Below, one piece after another: positions 1-8,228 of a stretch of 64,000 nucleotides of DNA. This DNA comes from Aquisalinus flavus (lineage in GTDB: Bacteria > Pseudomonadota > Alphaproteobacteria > Caulobacterales > Parvularculaceae). Made by a program: the position numbers and the translations under genes. Where the stretch lies: assembly GCF_022559625.1 (NCBI RefSeq), contig NZ_CP042288.1, forward strand, positions 1,689,409-1,753,408. Reading direction: 5' to 3'. Position 1 is the first letter of the stretch. Every line of letters begins with the position of its first letter. Under the pieces are notes generated by a model. It was given only the letters and a program-made list of their open reading frames with translations, was not told where the DNA came from and ran no database searches.

Positions 1-765
1 CTCGATAACCGCGCGTGACGGACCATCAGGATCAGGGTTTGCGTTGGGTTCTGTCGTGGCGATCCCGTTATCCTTGGACCAGGGGCGGTCGCCATAGGTC
101 AGCGCGGTGTCTTCCTCGATACCCAGTGTAAGGACGACGTTGCCGCGGCCATCGGCGAAGTTCTTGCCGTAGATCGCATCGAGGGAAAAGTTCTCAGCAT
201 CCGTGCGGCTGGAAATGCCGCCGCGGGCATTGATCTCAAGGCCTTCGAAATCGTCTTTCAGGATGAAGTTGACGACGCCGGTCACAGCGTCGGAGCCGTA
301 AACGGCAGAGGCACCGCCCGTGGTCACCTCGACGCGCTCGACGAGTGCGCGCGGAATGGAGCCGATATCGACCGATTGCGACCCGCGGAAGCCGGCAACA
401 TGCCGACGGCCGTTGACCAGGGTCAGCGTTCTGTTGGCGCCAAGGCCACGGAGGTTCAACTGGTTGGCCCCGGTCGCGGAATTCTCTGCGGTCAGCGAGG
501 AGATCAGCGCCGGGATGTCGTTGACGACATCGGCAAGGTTCAGTTCGCCAGACAGCCTGATGTCTTCATCATCGACCGACTGGACCGGGACGGAAGACGC
601 AAGGTTGGGATCCTGGGGAATCCGCGAGCCGGTAATGGTGATGACGTCGCTGCTGCTGGATTCCGCACCTTCTTCATCCTGCGCGACCGCCGCCGGAACG
701 GCCATACTCGCCAAAAGCGCGATGGCGGAAGATGTAAGGATCGACTTTTTGAAATTTTCTTTCAT
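1..765 (-). CDS. TonB-dependent receptor, N-terminal part (runs off the left edge)
   Basis: Outer-membrane receptor for TonB-energised uptake of a large or scarce ligand; the substrate cannot be told. Reading the minus strand from the ATG at 763-765 gives 255 open codons to the window edge. They begin with a signal peptide (MKENFKKS, then a hydrophobic stretch ending AVAQ), then a TonB-box-like DVITITGSRIP and a plug domain with the usual NLRGLGANRTLTLVNGRR and VERVEVTTGGASAVYGSDAV signatures. The beta-barrel and the stop codon lie outside the window. A palindrome about 96 bases upstream may be its operator. The gene is divergent from the NfeD gene across a 292-base gap. The family assignment is secure. 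Confidence 0.9.
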   Translation of the reverse strand, partial: MKENFKKSILTSSAIALLASMAVPAAVAQDEEGAESSSSDVITITGSRIPQDPNLASSVPVQSVDDEDIRLSGELNLADVVNDIPALISSLTAENSATGANQLNLRGLGANRTLTLVNGRRHVAGFRGSQSVDIGSIPRALVERVEVTTGGASAVYGSDAVTGVVNFILKDDFEGLEINARGGISSRTDAENFSLDAIYGKNFADGRGNVVLTLGIEEDTALTYGDRPWSKDNGIATTEPNANPDPDGPSRAVIE

Positions 766-860
766 TCTGGCCCTCATATTGGTGTTCTTGCCGCAAAATG
801 GTGACATTAATTGCGATATTGCGACTGAGAATGTTGCTCCGCACAAAAGTTACCGCTTCA

Positions 861-874
861 TGACAGTTCTGTCA
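861..874. promoter_or_regulatory. Palindrome TGACAG-TT-CTGTCA in a divergent promoter region
   Basis: Two perfect 6-base arms separated by TT sit in the AT-rich gap between the TonB receptor (start 765, minus) and the NfeD gene (start 1058, plus). This is a plausible dimeric repressor or activator site, nearer to the receptor. The rest of 766-1057 shows no gene. No regulator gene adjoins it, so its owner is unknown. Confidence 0.35.
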
Positions 875-1057
875 CTATTTAAAACACCTCTATATTCCAT
901 GAGAACGAACACTGTGGCTTCTCGGCAACGCCTCGGCCTGCGCCGCTCAACTGCAAGTGATCGATGCGGCGGATCAGCCGAAACCGTCCGAAAGTTATTG
1001 AACAGGGCCTCAAAAGACTTATCTTGAGACTGGAGAGTTTTCTTGGGGCGGGAAGTG

Positions 1058-2584
1058 ATGGTTCGCAAAATCTGGCAGTATGCATGTCTGGGCATGGTCG
1101 CAATCGGCCTCGCCTCGCTTCTGGCGAACGCCGTCCCGTCCCTTACCGCGCAGCCTGACAACACGGGCATCATCCTCGACCTGAAAGGTCCGGTCACGCC
1201 GACATCGGCCGAATACCTGTCCCGCGAAATCGCCCTTGCCGGCACGAATGGCACTGATCTCGTCATCATCGAGATCGACACGCCGGGCGGGCTCGTCACC
1301 TCGATGATGGATATCGTCAAGTCGATTCTGGGGTCGGATGTCCCGGTAGTGACTTATGTCTCGCCGCAGGGCTCGCGGTCTGCCAGTGCCGGCCTTTATA
1401 TAATGTATTCAGCCCATGTCTCTGCCATGGCACCGGCAACCAATACCGGCGCCGCAACGCCGGTCGAACTCGGCGGCGGCGGCGGCGGCGAGCCGTTCGA
1501 GCCCCCTGTCGATACCGCCCCGGAAGAGGACGATACCGGCGACAGCGCCCCGGCAGATGACGAGGCCGGTGAGGACGTCCCGGCCGATGAAGAGGCAGCC
1601 CCTTCAGGCGACCAGGCTCCTGCGTCGGAGACCCCCGCCCTCGCCAATGACGACGCCATGCGTGCCAAGGTGATCAATGATTCCGTTGCCTATATCCGCT
1701 CCCTTGCGGAGAAACGCGGACGGAATGCCGACTGGGCCGAAAGCGCTGTGCGCGACGCCGCCAGCGTTACCGCCAACGAGGCGCTGGACCTCGGCGTGAT
1801 CGACCTGGTCGCCGACGATCTCGACGATCTGCTGGCCCAGATCGATGGCATGGTGGTCGAGACGGCTACCGGCGAGGTTACAATCAGCACCGCCGACATC
1901 CAGCTGACCCGGGTCGAGCCGCAATTCTGGGAAAAAATTCTCGGCTTTTTCGCCGACCCGAATGTCGCCGCGATCCTCTTGTCCCTCGGGACGCTGGGCA
2001 TCACCGCGGAAATCTGGAATCCGGGCTCGATCTTCCCCGGCGCGCTCGGCCTCCTCTGCCTTATGCTGGCCTTCTATTCCTTTTCGATCCTGCCGCATAA
2101 TGCGCTGTTCTTCGGATTTATGGCTGTCGGGGTGATATTGATCGTTCTGGAGGCGTATACCCCCACATTTGGGATATCGGGGCTTGCCGGCCTCGCCCTG
2201 TTCGGCTCTGGACTCTATTTCCTGTTCCCGGACCAGTTCCGCATATCGCCGGTGGTTATCATCACCATCCTCGCGTTCACCGGCGCGTTCCTCGCCATGG
2301 TCCTCATCGCCATCGTCCGCTCGCGCAGCCATCGGCCGCTGACCGGCGCGGAAAACATCCGCAAGCTGGAGGGCAGTGTTGTCGAGTGGAACAATGAAAA
2401 GGGCACCGGGCTTGTCCTGGTCGACGGCGAAACCTGGAAAGCCCGTTCCAAGGCGCCGCTGAAGGCTGGCGACAGGATCAAGGTGGTCGAAATCGACGGT
2501 CTCGTCCTCGACGTCAAACCGGTCCAGAACAATTCCGCTTCCCTGTCCCGCTTTATGCCGGGGCTCGGCAGCCAGAACAGCTAA
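1058..2584 (+). CDS. NfeD-family membrane-bound serine protease (ClpP-class)
   Basis: Membrane-anchored protease of the NfeD1b type, which works with a stomatin/slipin partner in membrane quality control. The 508 residues contain an N-terminal signal/anchor, a ClpP-like domain with the nucleophile Ser110 in SASAG, and a Lys at about 204 (MRAKVINDS) that fits the Ser-Lys dyad known from archaeal homologues. Several membrane segments follow (about 310-430), then a C-terminal OB-fold NfeD domain. Unusually, the Ser and Lys parts are separated by about 60 residues of glycine-, Asp/Glu-, Pro- and Ala-rich sequence (137-200). ATG 1058 is preferred over the in-frame TTG at 1043 because GGGCGGGAAG sits directly upstream. 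A slipin gene follows 34 bases downstream. Confidence 0.88.
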   Translation: MVRKIWQYACLGMVAIGLASLLANAVPSLTAQPDNTGIILDLKGPVTPTSAEYLSREIALAGTNGTDLVIIEIDTPGGLVTSMMDIVKSILGSDVPVVTYVSPQGSRSASAGLYIMYSAHVSAMAPATNTGAATPVELGGGGGGEPFEPPVDTAPEEDDTGDSAPADDEAGEDVPADEEAAPSGDQAPASETPALANDDAMRAKVINDSVAYIRSLAEKRGRNADWAESAVRDAASVTANEALDLGVIDLVADDLDDLLAQIDGMVVETATGEVTISTADIQLTRVEPQFWEKILGFFADPNVAAILLSLGTLGITAEIWNPGSIFPGALGLLCLMLAFYSFSILPHNALFFGFMAVGVILIVLEAYTPTFGISGLAGLALFGSGLYFLFPDQFRISPVVIITILAFTGAFLAMVLIAIVRSRSHRPLTGAENIRKLEGSVVEWNNEKGTGLVLVDGETWKARSKAPLKAGDRIKVVEIDGLVLDVKPVQNNSASLSRFMPGLGSQNS

Positions 2585-2618
2585 CCCAAATGGCTAACCA
2601 TAGAAGGCAGGAAATATC

Positions 2619-3380
2619 ATGACAGGACTTAGCATCCTAATCCCCGTTCTCGGCGTCTTGCTCTTTCTGATTACCTCGATCGTCAAGGTTCTGAAGGAAT
2701 ATGAACGCGGCGTTATCTTCACCCTTGGCCGAGTCGGCAAGAAGGCGAGCGGCCCGGGCCTTATCCTGCTGATCCCGTTCATCCAGACGATGCGCAAGGT
2801 CGACATGCGTACGCTAGTCCATGATGTGCCGTCGCAGGATGTGATCTCGCGCGACAACGTCTCGGTAAAGGTCAATGCCGTCATCTATTATCGCGTCATC
2901 GATTCAGTCAAAGCGGTCGTCCAGGTCGAAAACTACATGGCCGCCACCAGCCAGCTTGCCCAGACCACCCTGCGCTCCGTCCTCGGTAAGCACGAACTCG
3001 ATGAGATGCTGCAGGAGCGCGACAAGCTCAACCATGACATCCAGGAAATCCTCGACGCCCAGACCGAAGCCTGGGGCATCAAGGTCGCCAATGTCGAAAT
3101 CAAGCATGTCGATGTCGATCAGTCCATGATCCGCGCCATCGCCAAGCAGGCCGAGGCGGAACGGGAACGTCGGGCCCGGGTGATCTCGGCCGAGGGCGAA
3201 TTCCAGGCTGCTGCCAAGCTGGCCGAAGCCGGCGCGGTTCTGTCCAGCCAGGGCAATGCGATGCAGTTGCGCTATCTCAACACGCTGCAGGAGATCGCAT
3301 CGGACCGCACCAACACCATCGTCTTTCCGTTCTCGATGGATGAACTCAAGGGCATGCTGAAACACGACCCCAAGCCGTAA
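2619..3380 (+). CDS. Slipin / stomatin-like SPFH-domain protein
   Basis: Membrane scaffold of the SPFH/band-7 superfamily and the usual partner and substrate of NfeD proteases. The 253 residues start with one hydrophobic anchor (about 5-22). A PHB domain follows with the recognisable blocks [22 protein letters not shown] and [16 protein letters not shown], then a charged helix ([17 protein letters not shown]) of the type that drives oligomerisation. The length is normal for slipins. AGGCAGGAAA precedes the ATG, and the 34-base spacing from the NfeD gene indicates one operon. Confidence 0.92.
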   Translation: MTGLSILIPVLGVLLFLITSIVKVLKEYERGVIFTLGRVGKKASGPGLILLIPFIQTMRKVDMRTLVHDVPSQDVISRDNVSVKVNAVIYYRVIDSVKAVVQVENYMAATSQLAQTTLRSVLGKHELDEMLQERDKLNHDIQEILDAQTEAWGIKVANVEIKHVDVDQSMIRAIAKQAEAERERRARVISAEGEFQAAAKLAEAGAVLSSQGNAMQLRYLNTLQEIASDRTNTIVFPFSMDELKGMLKHDPKP

Positions 3381-3430
3381 GCCGGTATTTTATCAGCCAT
3401 TCTAATATTTGAGCGAGCACAGTTGCAAGA

Positions 3431-3462
3431 CTGCCACAACTTTGGCAGCTATACATTTTTTA
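3431..3462 (+). terminator. Possible terminator after the slipin gene
   Basis: CTGCCA-CAACTT-TGGCAG is a perfect 6-base stem 50 bases after the slipin stop, followed a few bases later by ATTTTTTATTG. The gap between stem and T-run weakens the call. Confidence 0.35.
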
Positions 3463-3513
3463 TTGTTTATTGAGCGCGTTAACTGCACGGGAACTGCACC
3501 CGTTCATTGCCTG

Positions 3514-3538
3514 GGGCCGTACACCGGCCCTATTTTAT
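3514..3538 (+). terminator. Second terminator-like hairpin upstream of the TonB receptor
   Basis: GGGCCG-TACAC-CGGCCC is followed at once by TATTTTAT. It lies 66 bases before the next start codon, so it either ends the slipin transcript or sits in the receptor leader. Confidence 0.35.
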
Positions 3539-3604
3539 GGGTCAGCAGGCTAATAAGCCGCTGAAGCGGGAAATCGCGAAAACAAGATCCATAGGGAGGA
3601 TTGC

Positions 3605-6088
3605 ATGAAGAAGTTTCACCGGCTGAAAGGCCCGTCCGCTGCTGTCATCGCCGTTGCCATAGCCGCACCGGCTCTGCCCGCCGCCGCACAGGTCGATATC
3701 ATCACCATCACAGCGCAAAAACGCGAAGAGAGCATCCAGGATGTTCCCATTTCCGTCACTGCCCTGAGCGCGGAGCAGATCGACCGCTCCGGCGTTTCCG
3801 ACATCAAGGACCTCATCGCGATCACGCCGGGTCTCATGGTCACCTCGACCGCGTCGGAAGCCTCCACTACCGCCCGTATCCGCGGCATCGGCACCGTCGG
3901 TGACAATCCCGGGCTCGAGAGCTCGGTCGGCGTCGTGATCGACGGCGTCTACCGCTCGCGCAACTCCATTGCCTTCGGCGATCTTGGCGAGATCGAACGG
4001 GTCGAGGTGCTGCGCGGTCCGCAGGGGACGGTTTTCGGCAAGAACACGTCTGCCGGCGTTATCAACGTCATCAGCACGGCACCGGAATATGAGTTCGGCG
4101 CCGGCGCCGAAGTCACCCTCGGCAATCTCGGCCTGCAGCGCTACCAGGGCTATGTCACGGGCGGCAACGAAGCCCAGACCGCCGCCTTCCGCCTGTTCGG
4201 CGTCATTCAGGAACGCGACGGCCTGATGGATGTGGAAACCGGCAATGGTCCGCGCACGCTGGAAGAAAGCTATACATCCGATTACAGCAGTTTGCGCGGC
4301 CAACTCCTGTTCGAACCGAGCGACGAGCTCTCGATCCGCCTGATCGGTGACTGGACCGAACGCACGGAAGACTGCTGTACCGGCGTTCAGGTCGAAACCG
4401 GCCCCACCGCAGCCTTCCTTCAGGCCCTCAATGGCGGACAACCAGCTGTCATGAACCCGGCCGATCCGGAAGAGCGCCTTGCCTTTTCCAACCGCTCCAC
4501 CGCCCAGGACATTACCGATCAGGGTCTGTCGGCTGAAATCGACTGGGATCTCGGCTTCGGCACCGTCACCTCCATCACCGCCTGGCGCGAATGGGACTCC
4601 GACGTCGCGCAGGATGTCGACTTCACCACCGTCGATATCGCCTACCGCAACCAGGACGATAACGGCGCCACCTTCGAAGTCTTCACCCAGGAGCTCCGCC
4701 TTGCCGGATCGACCGACAATCTCGACTGGATGGTCGGTGGCTTCTATTCCGATGAAGATCTGGAACGCCGCGACGCCCTGCGCACTGGGCCGGCCTACGG
4801 TCCGTATCTGAACCTGCTTGTGTCCGCTAGTGTCCTCGGCGACGGGACCCAGATCCCCGGCATCCTGACCAACTCGACCGGTCCGACAGCGACTTTCCTG
4901 GATGATCTGATCGCGGCAGGCGGCCTGTCCGGCCTTTACCCGTCACCGCTCTACCCGACGGGCGCCGGCATGAACGGCGATGTCTATAACCAGACCGCCG
5001 AGAGCTTTGCCCTGTTCACGAACAATACCTGGCATCTGAACGACACCAACCGCCTGACTTTCGGCCTGCGCTATACGCAGGAAGACAAGGCGCTGACGTC
5101 GACATTCGACACCATCTCGACCAATGGCTGCGAGTTCTTCACCCAGCCCCAGGCTGCCCTTGGCGGCGCGACGGGCTCACAGGCTTTTGCGGCAGCAGCG
5201 CCTGACCTCGCTCCCCTCTTCCCGGGAATCCAGCCGCTCTACTGCCTGAACTGGACCGACGACCGCTATGATGACGATCCGTTTGATTTCGAGCGCAGCG
5301 ACGAAGAGATCTCCGGCACGGTGAAGTTCAGCCATGACTTCTCCAGCAATGTCACCGGTTATGCCTCCTACGCCAACTCGTTCAAGGCAGGCGGCTTCAA
5401 CCTCGACCGCGACCCGCTCGTCCTCGACGGCACGAATGACGACACGTCGTTCCGGCCGGAGACCATCAACGCCTATGAAGCGGGCCTGAAAAGCGTCCTT
5501 GCAGAAGGCACGCTGGTCGCCAATGTCGCCGCCTTCCACCAGGATATCGAGGACTTCCAGCTCAACTCCTTCCTTGGCACACGCTTCGTGGTCGAGAATG
5601 TCGCGGAAGCCACCGCCACCGGTGTCGAGCTTGATTTCCTCTGGGATCCGGGCATCGAAGGCCTGAGCATCACCGGCGGCGGTGCCTATATCAAGGCAGA
5701 GTACGGCGAGGATATCGACCAGGCGGTGCTGGCCGGTGAGCAGATGACGCTGTCGCCGGAATTCTACGGCAATCTCGGTGTCACCTACGAAACCGTCCTG
5801 GCCGAAACGATGAATGCGATCTTCCACGTCGAAGGCCGCTATGTCAGTGACTACAATACCGGCTCCGACCTCGATGCTGCCAAGTATCAGGAAGGCTTCG
5901 GCATCGTGAACGGCCGCGTCGTGCTCTCTCCGATGGACAGCCCGTTCAGCGTCGAGCTGTGGGGCAAGAACCTGTTCGACGAATACTACACCCAGGTCGG
6001 TTTCGACGCCCCGCTGCAGACCGACAGCTGGAACGCCTTCCTCGGTGCGCAGCGGACCTATGGGGTAACGCTGAAAGCCGATTTCTAG
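3605..6088 (+). CDS. TonB-dependent receptor
   Basis: Outer-membrane, TonB-driven importer of 827 residues. It has a signal peptide ending PAAAQ, a TonB-box-like DIITITAQKREES, a plug domain with IRGIGTVGDNPGLE and VEVLRGPQGTVFGKNTSAG, and a long beta-barrel ending in the typical aromatic residue (LKADF). The QKREESIQDVPISVTALS start is common in receptors of sphingomonads and marine alphaproteobacteria that take up hydrophobic or carbon substrates, but the ligand cannot be inferred. The ATG follows ATAGGGAGGATTGC. A strong terminator follows, so it is probably a single-gene unit. Confidence 0.93.
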   Translation: MKKFHRLKGPSAAVIAVAIAAPALPAAAQVDIITITAQKREESIQDVPISVTALSAEQIDRSGVSDIKDLIAITPGLMVTSTASEASTTARIRGIGTVGDNPGLESSVGVVIDGVYRSRNSIAFGDLGEIERVEVLRGPQGTVFGKNTSAGVINVISTAPEYEFGAGAEVTLGNLGLQRYQGYVTGGNEAQTAAFRLFGVIQERDGLMDVETGNGPRTLEESYTSDYSSLRGQLLFEPSDELSIRLIGDWTERTEDCCTGVQVETGPTAAFLQALNGGQPAVMNPADPEERLAFSNRSTAQDITDQGLSAEIDWDLGFGTVTSITAWREWDSDVAQDVDFTTVDIAYRNQDDNGATFEVFTQELRLAGSTDNLDWMVGGFYSDEDLERRDALRTGPAYGPYLNLLVSASVLGDGTQIPGILTNSTGPTATFLDDLIAAGGLSGLYPSPLYPTGAGMNGDVYNQTAESFALFTNNTWHLNDTNRLTFGLRYTQEDKALTSTFDTISTNGCEFFTQPQAALGGATGSQAFAAAAPDLAPLFPGIQPLYCLNWTDDRYDDDPFDFERSDEEISGTVKFSHDFSSNVTGYASYANSFKAGGFNLDRDPLVLDGTNDDTSFRPETINAYEAGLKSVLAEGTLVANVAAFHQDIEDFQLNSFLGTRFVVENVAEATATGVELDFLWDPGIEGLSITGGGAYIKAEYGEDIDQAVLAGEQMTLSPEFYGNLGVTYETVLAETMNAIFHVEGRYVSDYNTGSDLDAAKYQEGFGIVNGRVVLSPMDSPFSVELWGKNLFDEYYTQVGFDAPLQTDSWNAFLGAQRTYGVTLKADF

Positions 6089-6113
6089 AATTCGGCTAGT
6101 TTTCACCAAATCG

Positions 6114-6148
6114 GCGCCCCTCCCTGACGGAGGGGCGCTTTTTCTTTT
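6114..6148 (+). terminator. Rho-independent terminator of the TonB receptor
   Basis: A 10-base perfect GC-rich stem (GCGCCCCTCC / GGAGGGGCGC) with loop CTGAC is followed by TTTTTTCTTTT, 25 bases after the stop codon. Confidence 0.9.
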
Positions 6149-6235
6149 ATACTCACTTCATAGCCGCCCCGCCAAGGCGGGCGGCGCGCCAAAGAGTTGA
6201 CATCGCAAGCCGACACAGCGCGTGTATGGGACGGT

Positions 6236-7765
6236 ATGGAAACGCATGCACAGGATCAGCCGCCACGCAGGACGCGGGCTCGCAGTGATAGCCGTCGTCT
6301 GCACGACTGGCTGGCTGACAGGCTTGGCCTCCCGGCCTTGCTAGCAACCGGCCCTGCGCCGATCTACACAACCGCAGCGGAGGACCCGGACCTCGTCGCC
6401 CGGCTGGAAAAGCTCGACCGGTCTATCGCCGTCGACGAGTTGAGCTTTGCGCCCGACCTCAGATATCGCTGCGCCGCCGAACCGCTCGCCATCCGCCTGA
6501 TCCGCGAGCATGAAGGCATTGCCCCCGGTTGTCCGGCGGTACTGTGCCCCGGCGATGCCCATGCCGTGTCCCGGCTGGTCGATATCGCTGCCAATTGCGG
6601 CCTGACGGTCGCCCTGGGCCGGAACCGGCAAGCGTCGGACCAGACCACGGCCGACGCTGAAAAGACACTGCCGGTCAGTTTCCATCGCATGACATCCGTA
6701 CAGCTCAGCGGCGAGACGCCTGGGCTGATCACCTTTGGCCGTGGCGCCAGCTGGCAGGATCTGCGCGATGCCCTCGACGCTGCGGAAAAAACCGACAGCT
6801 GTGTGCCCCGGGGCATCAGTACGCTGTTTGCAACGCCCGCCGACGCTGCCGCGAGCGGCACCTTCTCCGCCCGGCCGGCTGAAAGCGTTTACGGCGAGGC
6901 CTGTGCCTGGGAAATGATCCTGCCTGCCCCGGGCACCCTTCTTCTGGACGGCACCTGGCTGTTCCGTTCCGCCGAAAAGGCCGAGAACGCCCTTGCCGCC
7001 GTCTGCCGCAAGGTGCCGCCGTTCCAGGCACGCCTGATCGGCGAAGCGGAACTGCGCATCGGTGAAAAGATCGGCCTGTGGCGGCTGCCCCGGCGGCTGA
7101 CAGGCGGCAATACCCATATCGGCCTGCGTCTCGCCTATCTTGGCGACGGCATCACCGTGCGCGCCCAGCGCTTTGCCTCGACCTGGCCCGTGGAAGGCCA
7201 TGGCGGGGTGTTCTGGCGCAATGGCGCCCTGCTCGATGATGAGGAGCGTATCGGTCTGCTTCTCGACAACGGCCTGAGCGAAATCACCATACCAGACGAC
7301 GGCAACGCCGCCGACAGACTGGCGCAGGTGCTCGGTTCGGATCCTGCGGCAAGCGACAGCGGTGCCGATAGCGGCCAACACGACGCCGGCGCTGTCCCGG
7401 CGACGCCCGCCATCATCAGCCGCAAGGCCCGGTTCGATCGTGGCCGCCTGCATTATGACCTGTCCGCTATCGTGCCGCGCGACTTTGCCGACCCGCTGGG
7501 CCAGTGGCACCGGCTGGCGGGTGCCGCAATCGTGAAACCGGAACCGCAAGACAGTGCCCCGTCGGAGCCTGATGACGAGCAACGGGACACTTCAGCCGAT
7601 CGGATGACGATGCCGGAACAGCCTTATGACAGCATCGGCAATGGCGGTACCGCGGTCAGCGAAAGCGCCGAATGGCAGGCGATCCGCGCCGCGCTCCTGC
7701 CACAGGGCGAGGCCGCGCCTCCGCCACCGGATCTCGAAGAGCGCGCCCCTGCCCGCCACGGCTGA
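6236..7765 (+). CDS. Divergent FAD-binding (PCMH-type) oxidoreductase-like protein
   Basis: The central part reads like the FAD-binding PCMH fold of FAD-linked oxidases such as alkyl-DHAP synthase or glycolate oxidase subunits. It has a PAVLCPGDAHAVSRLVDIA strand-helix, a FGRGASWQDLRDAL segment and a VYGEACAWEM segment. The normally glycine-rich FAD phosphate loop is degenerate (VALGRNRQASDQ), so catalytic activity is doubtful. The C-terminal third is low-complexity and acidic. No signal peptide is visible. The start is uncertain: an in-frame TTG at 6197 would add 13 residues, and neither start has a well-spaced ribosome site. The TusA-like gene begins 6 bases after the stop, suggesting coupled expression. 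The reaction and substrate are unknown. Confidence 0.6.
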   Translation: METHAQDQPPRRTRARSDSRRLHDWLADRLGLPALLATGPAPIYTTAAEDPDLVARLEKLDRSIAVDELSFAPDLRYRCAAEPLAIRLIREHEGIAPGCPAVLCPGDAHAVSRLVDIAANCGLTVALGRNRQASDQTTADAEKTLPVSFHRMTSVQLSGETPGLITFGRGASWQDLRDALDAAEKTDSCVPRGISTLFATPADAAASGTFSARPAESVYGEACAWEMILPAPGTLLLDGTWLFRSAEKAENALAAVCRKVPPFQARLIGEAELRIGEKIGLWRLPRRLTGGNTHIGLRLAYLGDGITVRAQRFASTWPVEGHGGVFWRNGALLDDEERIGLLLDNGLSEITIPDDGNAADRLAQVLGSDPAASDSGADSGQHDAGAVPATPAIISRKARFDRGRLHYDLSAIVPRDFADPLGQWHRLAGAAIVKPEPQDSAPSEPDDEQRDTSADRMTMPEQPYDSIGNGGTAVSESAEWQAIRAALLPQGEAAPPPPDLEERAPARHG

Positions 7766-7771
7766 CCGGTC

Positions 7772-8026
7772 ATGAGCAAGACCCCTGAATCCGCTTCAAG
7801 ACCCGTCGAAGTGCTCGACGTGCGCGGCTTGCGCTGTCCGATGCCGGTCATCCGCGCCGAATCGGCGCTGAGGCGGCTGCAAAAGGGCTGCGATCTCAAG
7901 GTCATCGCCGACGACCCGATTGCCCGGATCGATATCCCGCATTTTTGCGCGGACGCGGGTCATATGGTCGAAGAGATTGATTTTGAAGGAAAAACGGTCA
8001 TTTTTCTGATTACGCCAGCCGCGTGA
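7772..8026 (+). CDS. TusA/SirA-family sulfurtransferase-like protein
   Basis: Small (84-residue) cytoplasmic protein of the TusA/YedF/SirA family. It carries the signature VRGLRCPMPVIRAESAL, whose Cys carries persulfide in TusA, followed by the usual CDLKVIADDPIARIDIP and HFCADAGH blocks. TusA-type proteins relay sulfur for tRNA thiolation or dissimilatory sulfur metabolism. Its placement 6 bases after the divergent FAD protein hints at a joint task that I cannot name. The family call is strong; the pathway is not inferable. Confidence 0.88.
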   Translation: MSKTPESASRPVEVLDVRGLRCPMPVIRAESALRRLQKGCDLKVIADDPIARIDIPHFCADAGHMVEEIDFEGKTVIFLITPAA

Positions 8027-8125
8027 CTGCCCTGTCGGGCGATGCCGGTTTGCCACAAACGCGGTCCACATTAACTTTTTCACGAGGGCTAGTGCCTTTT
8101 GCAGAAAAAAGGTGTTAACTTTGTA

Positions 8126-8156
8126 CCGATGAGACTCGTGCGAGCTGCCTCATCGG
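8126..8156 (+). other. Nested inverted repeat in the leader of the SEL1 gene
   Basis: CCGATGAG and CTCATCGG form a perfect 8-base pair of arms around an inner CTCG-TG-CGAG stem, 73 bases before the start of the SEL1-repeat gene. There is no T-run, so it is not a classical terminator. It could be a protein-binding site or a structured 5' leader. The rest of 8027-8228 shows no gene. Confidence 0.35.
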
Positions 8157-8228
8157 GGGGGCCACGGGGGTATGGACGCGACGACAGGTCGCTGCTGGTG
8201 CCGGGTATAGCGAGGGGACGTTTTCAAG

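Noticed and set aside
1043..1057. TTG start five codons upstream for the NfeD gene
   Set aside because: GGGCGGGAAG fits ATG 1058, and the signal peptide begins there.
3542..4441. Long open frame antisense to the TonB receptor (and similar ones opposite many genes, e.g. 11589-12308, 15700-16653, 44913-47666)
   Set aside because: High third-position GC opens antisense frames throughout. The sense frames have clear family motifs and ribosome sites and the antisense ones have none.
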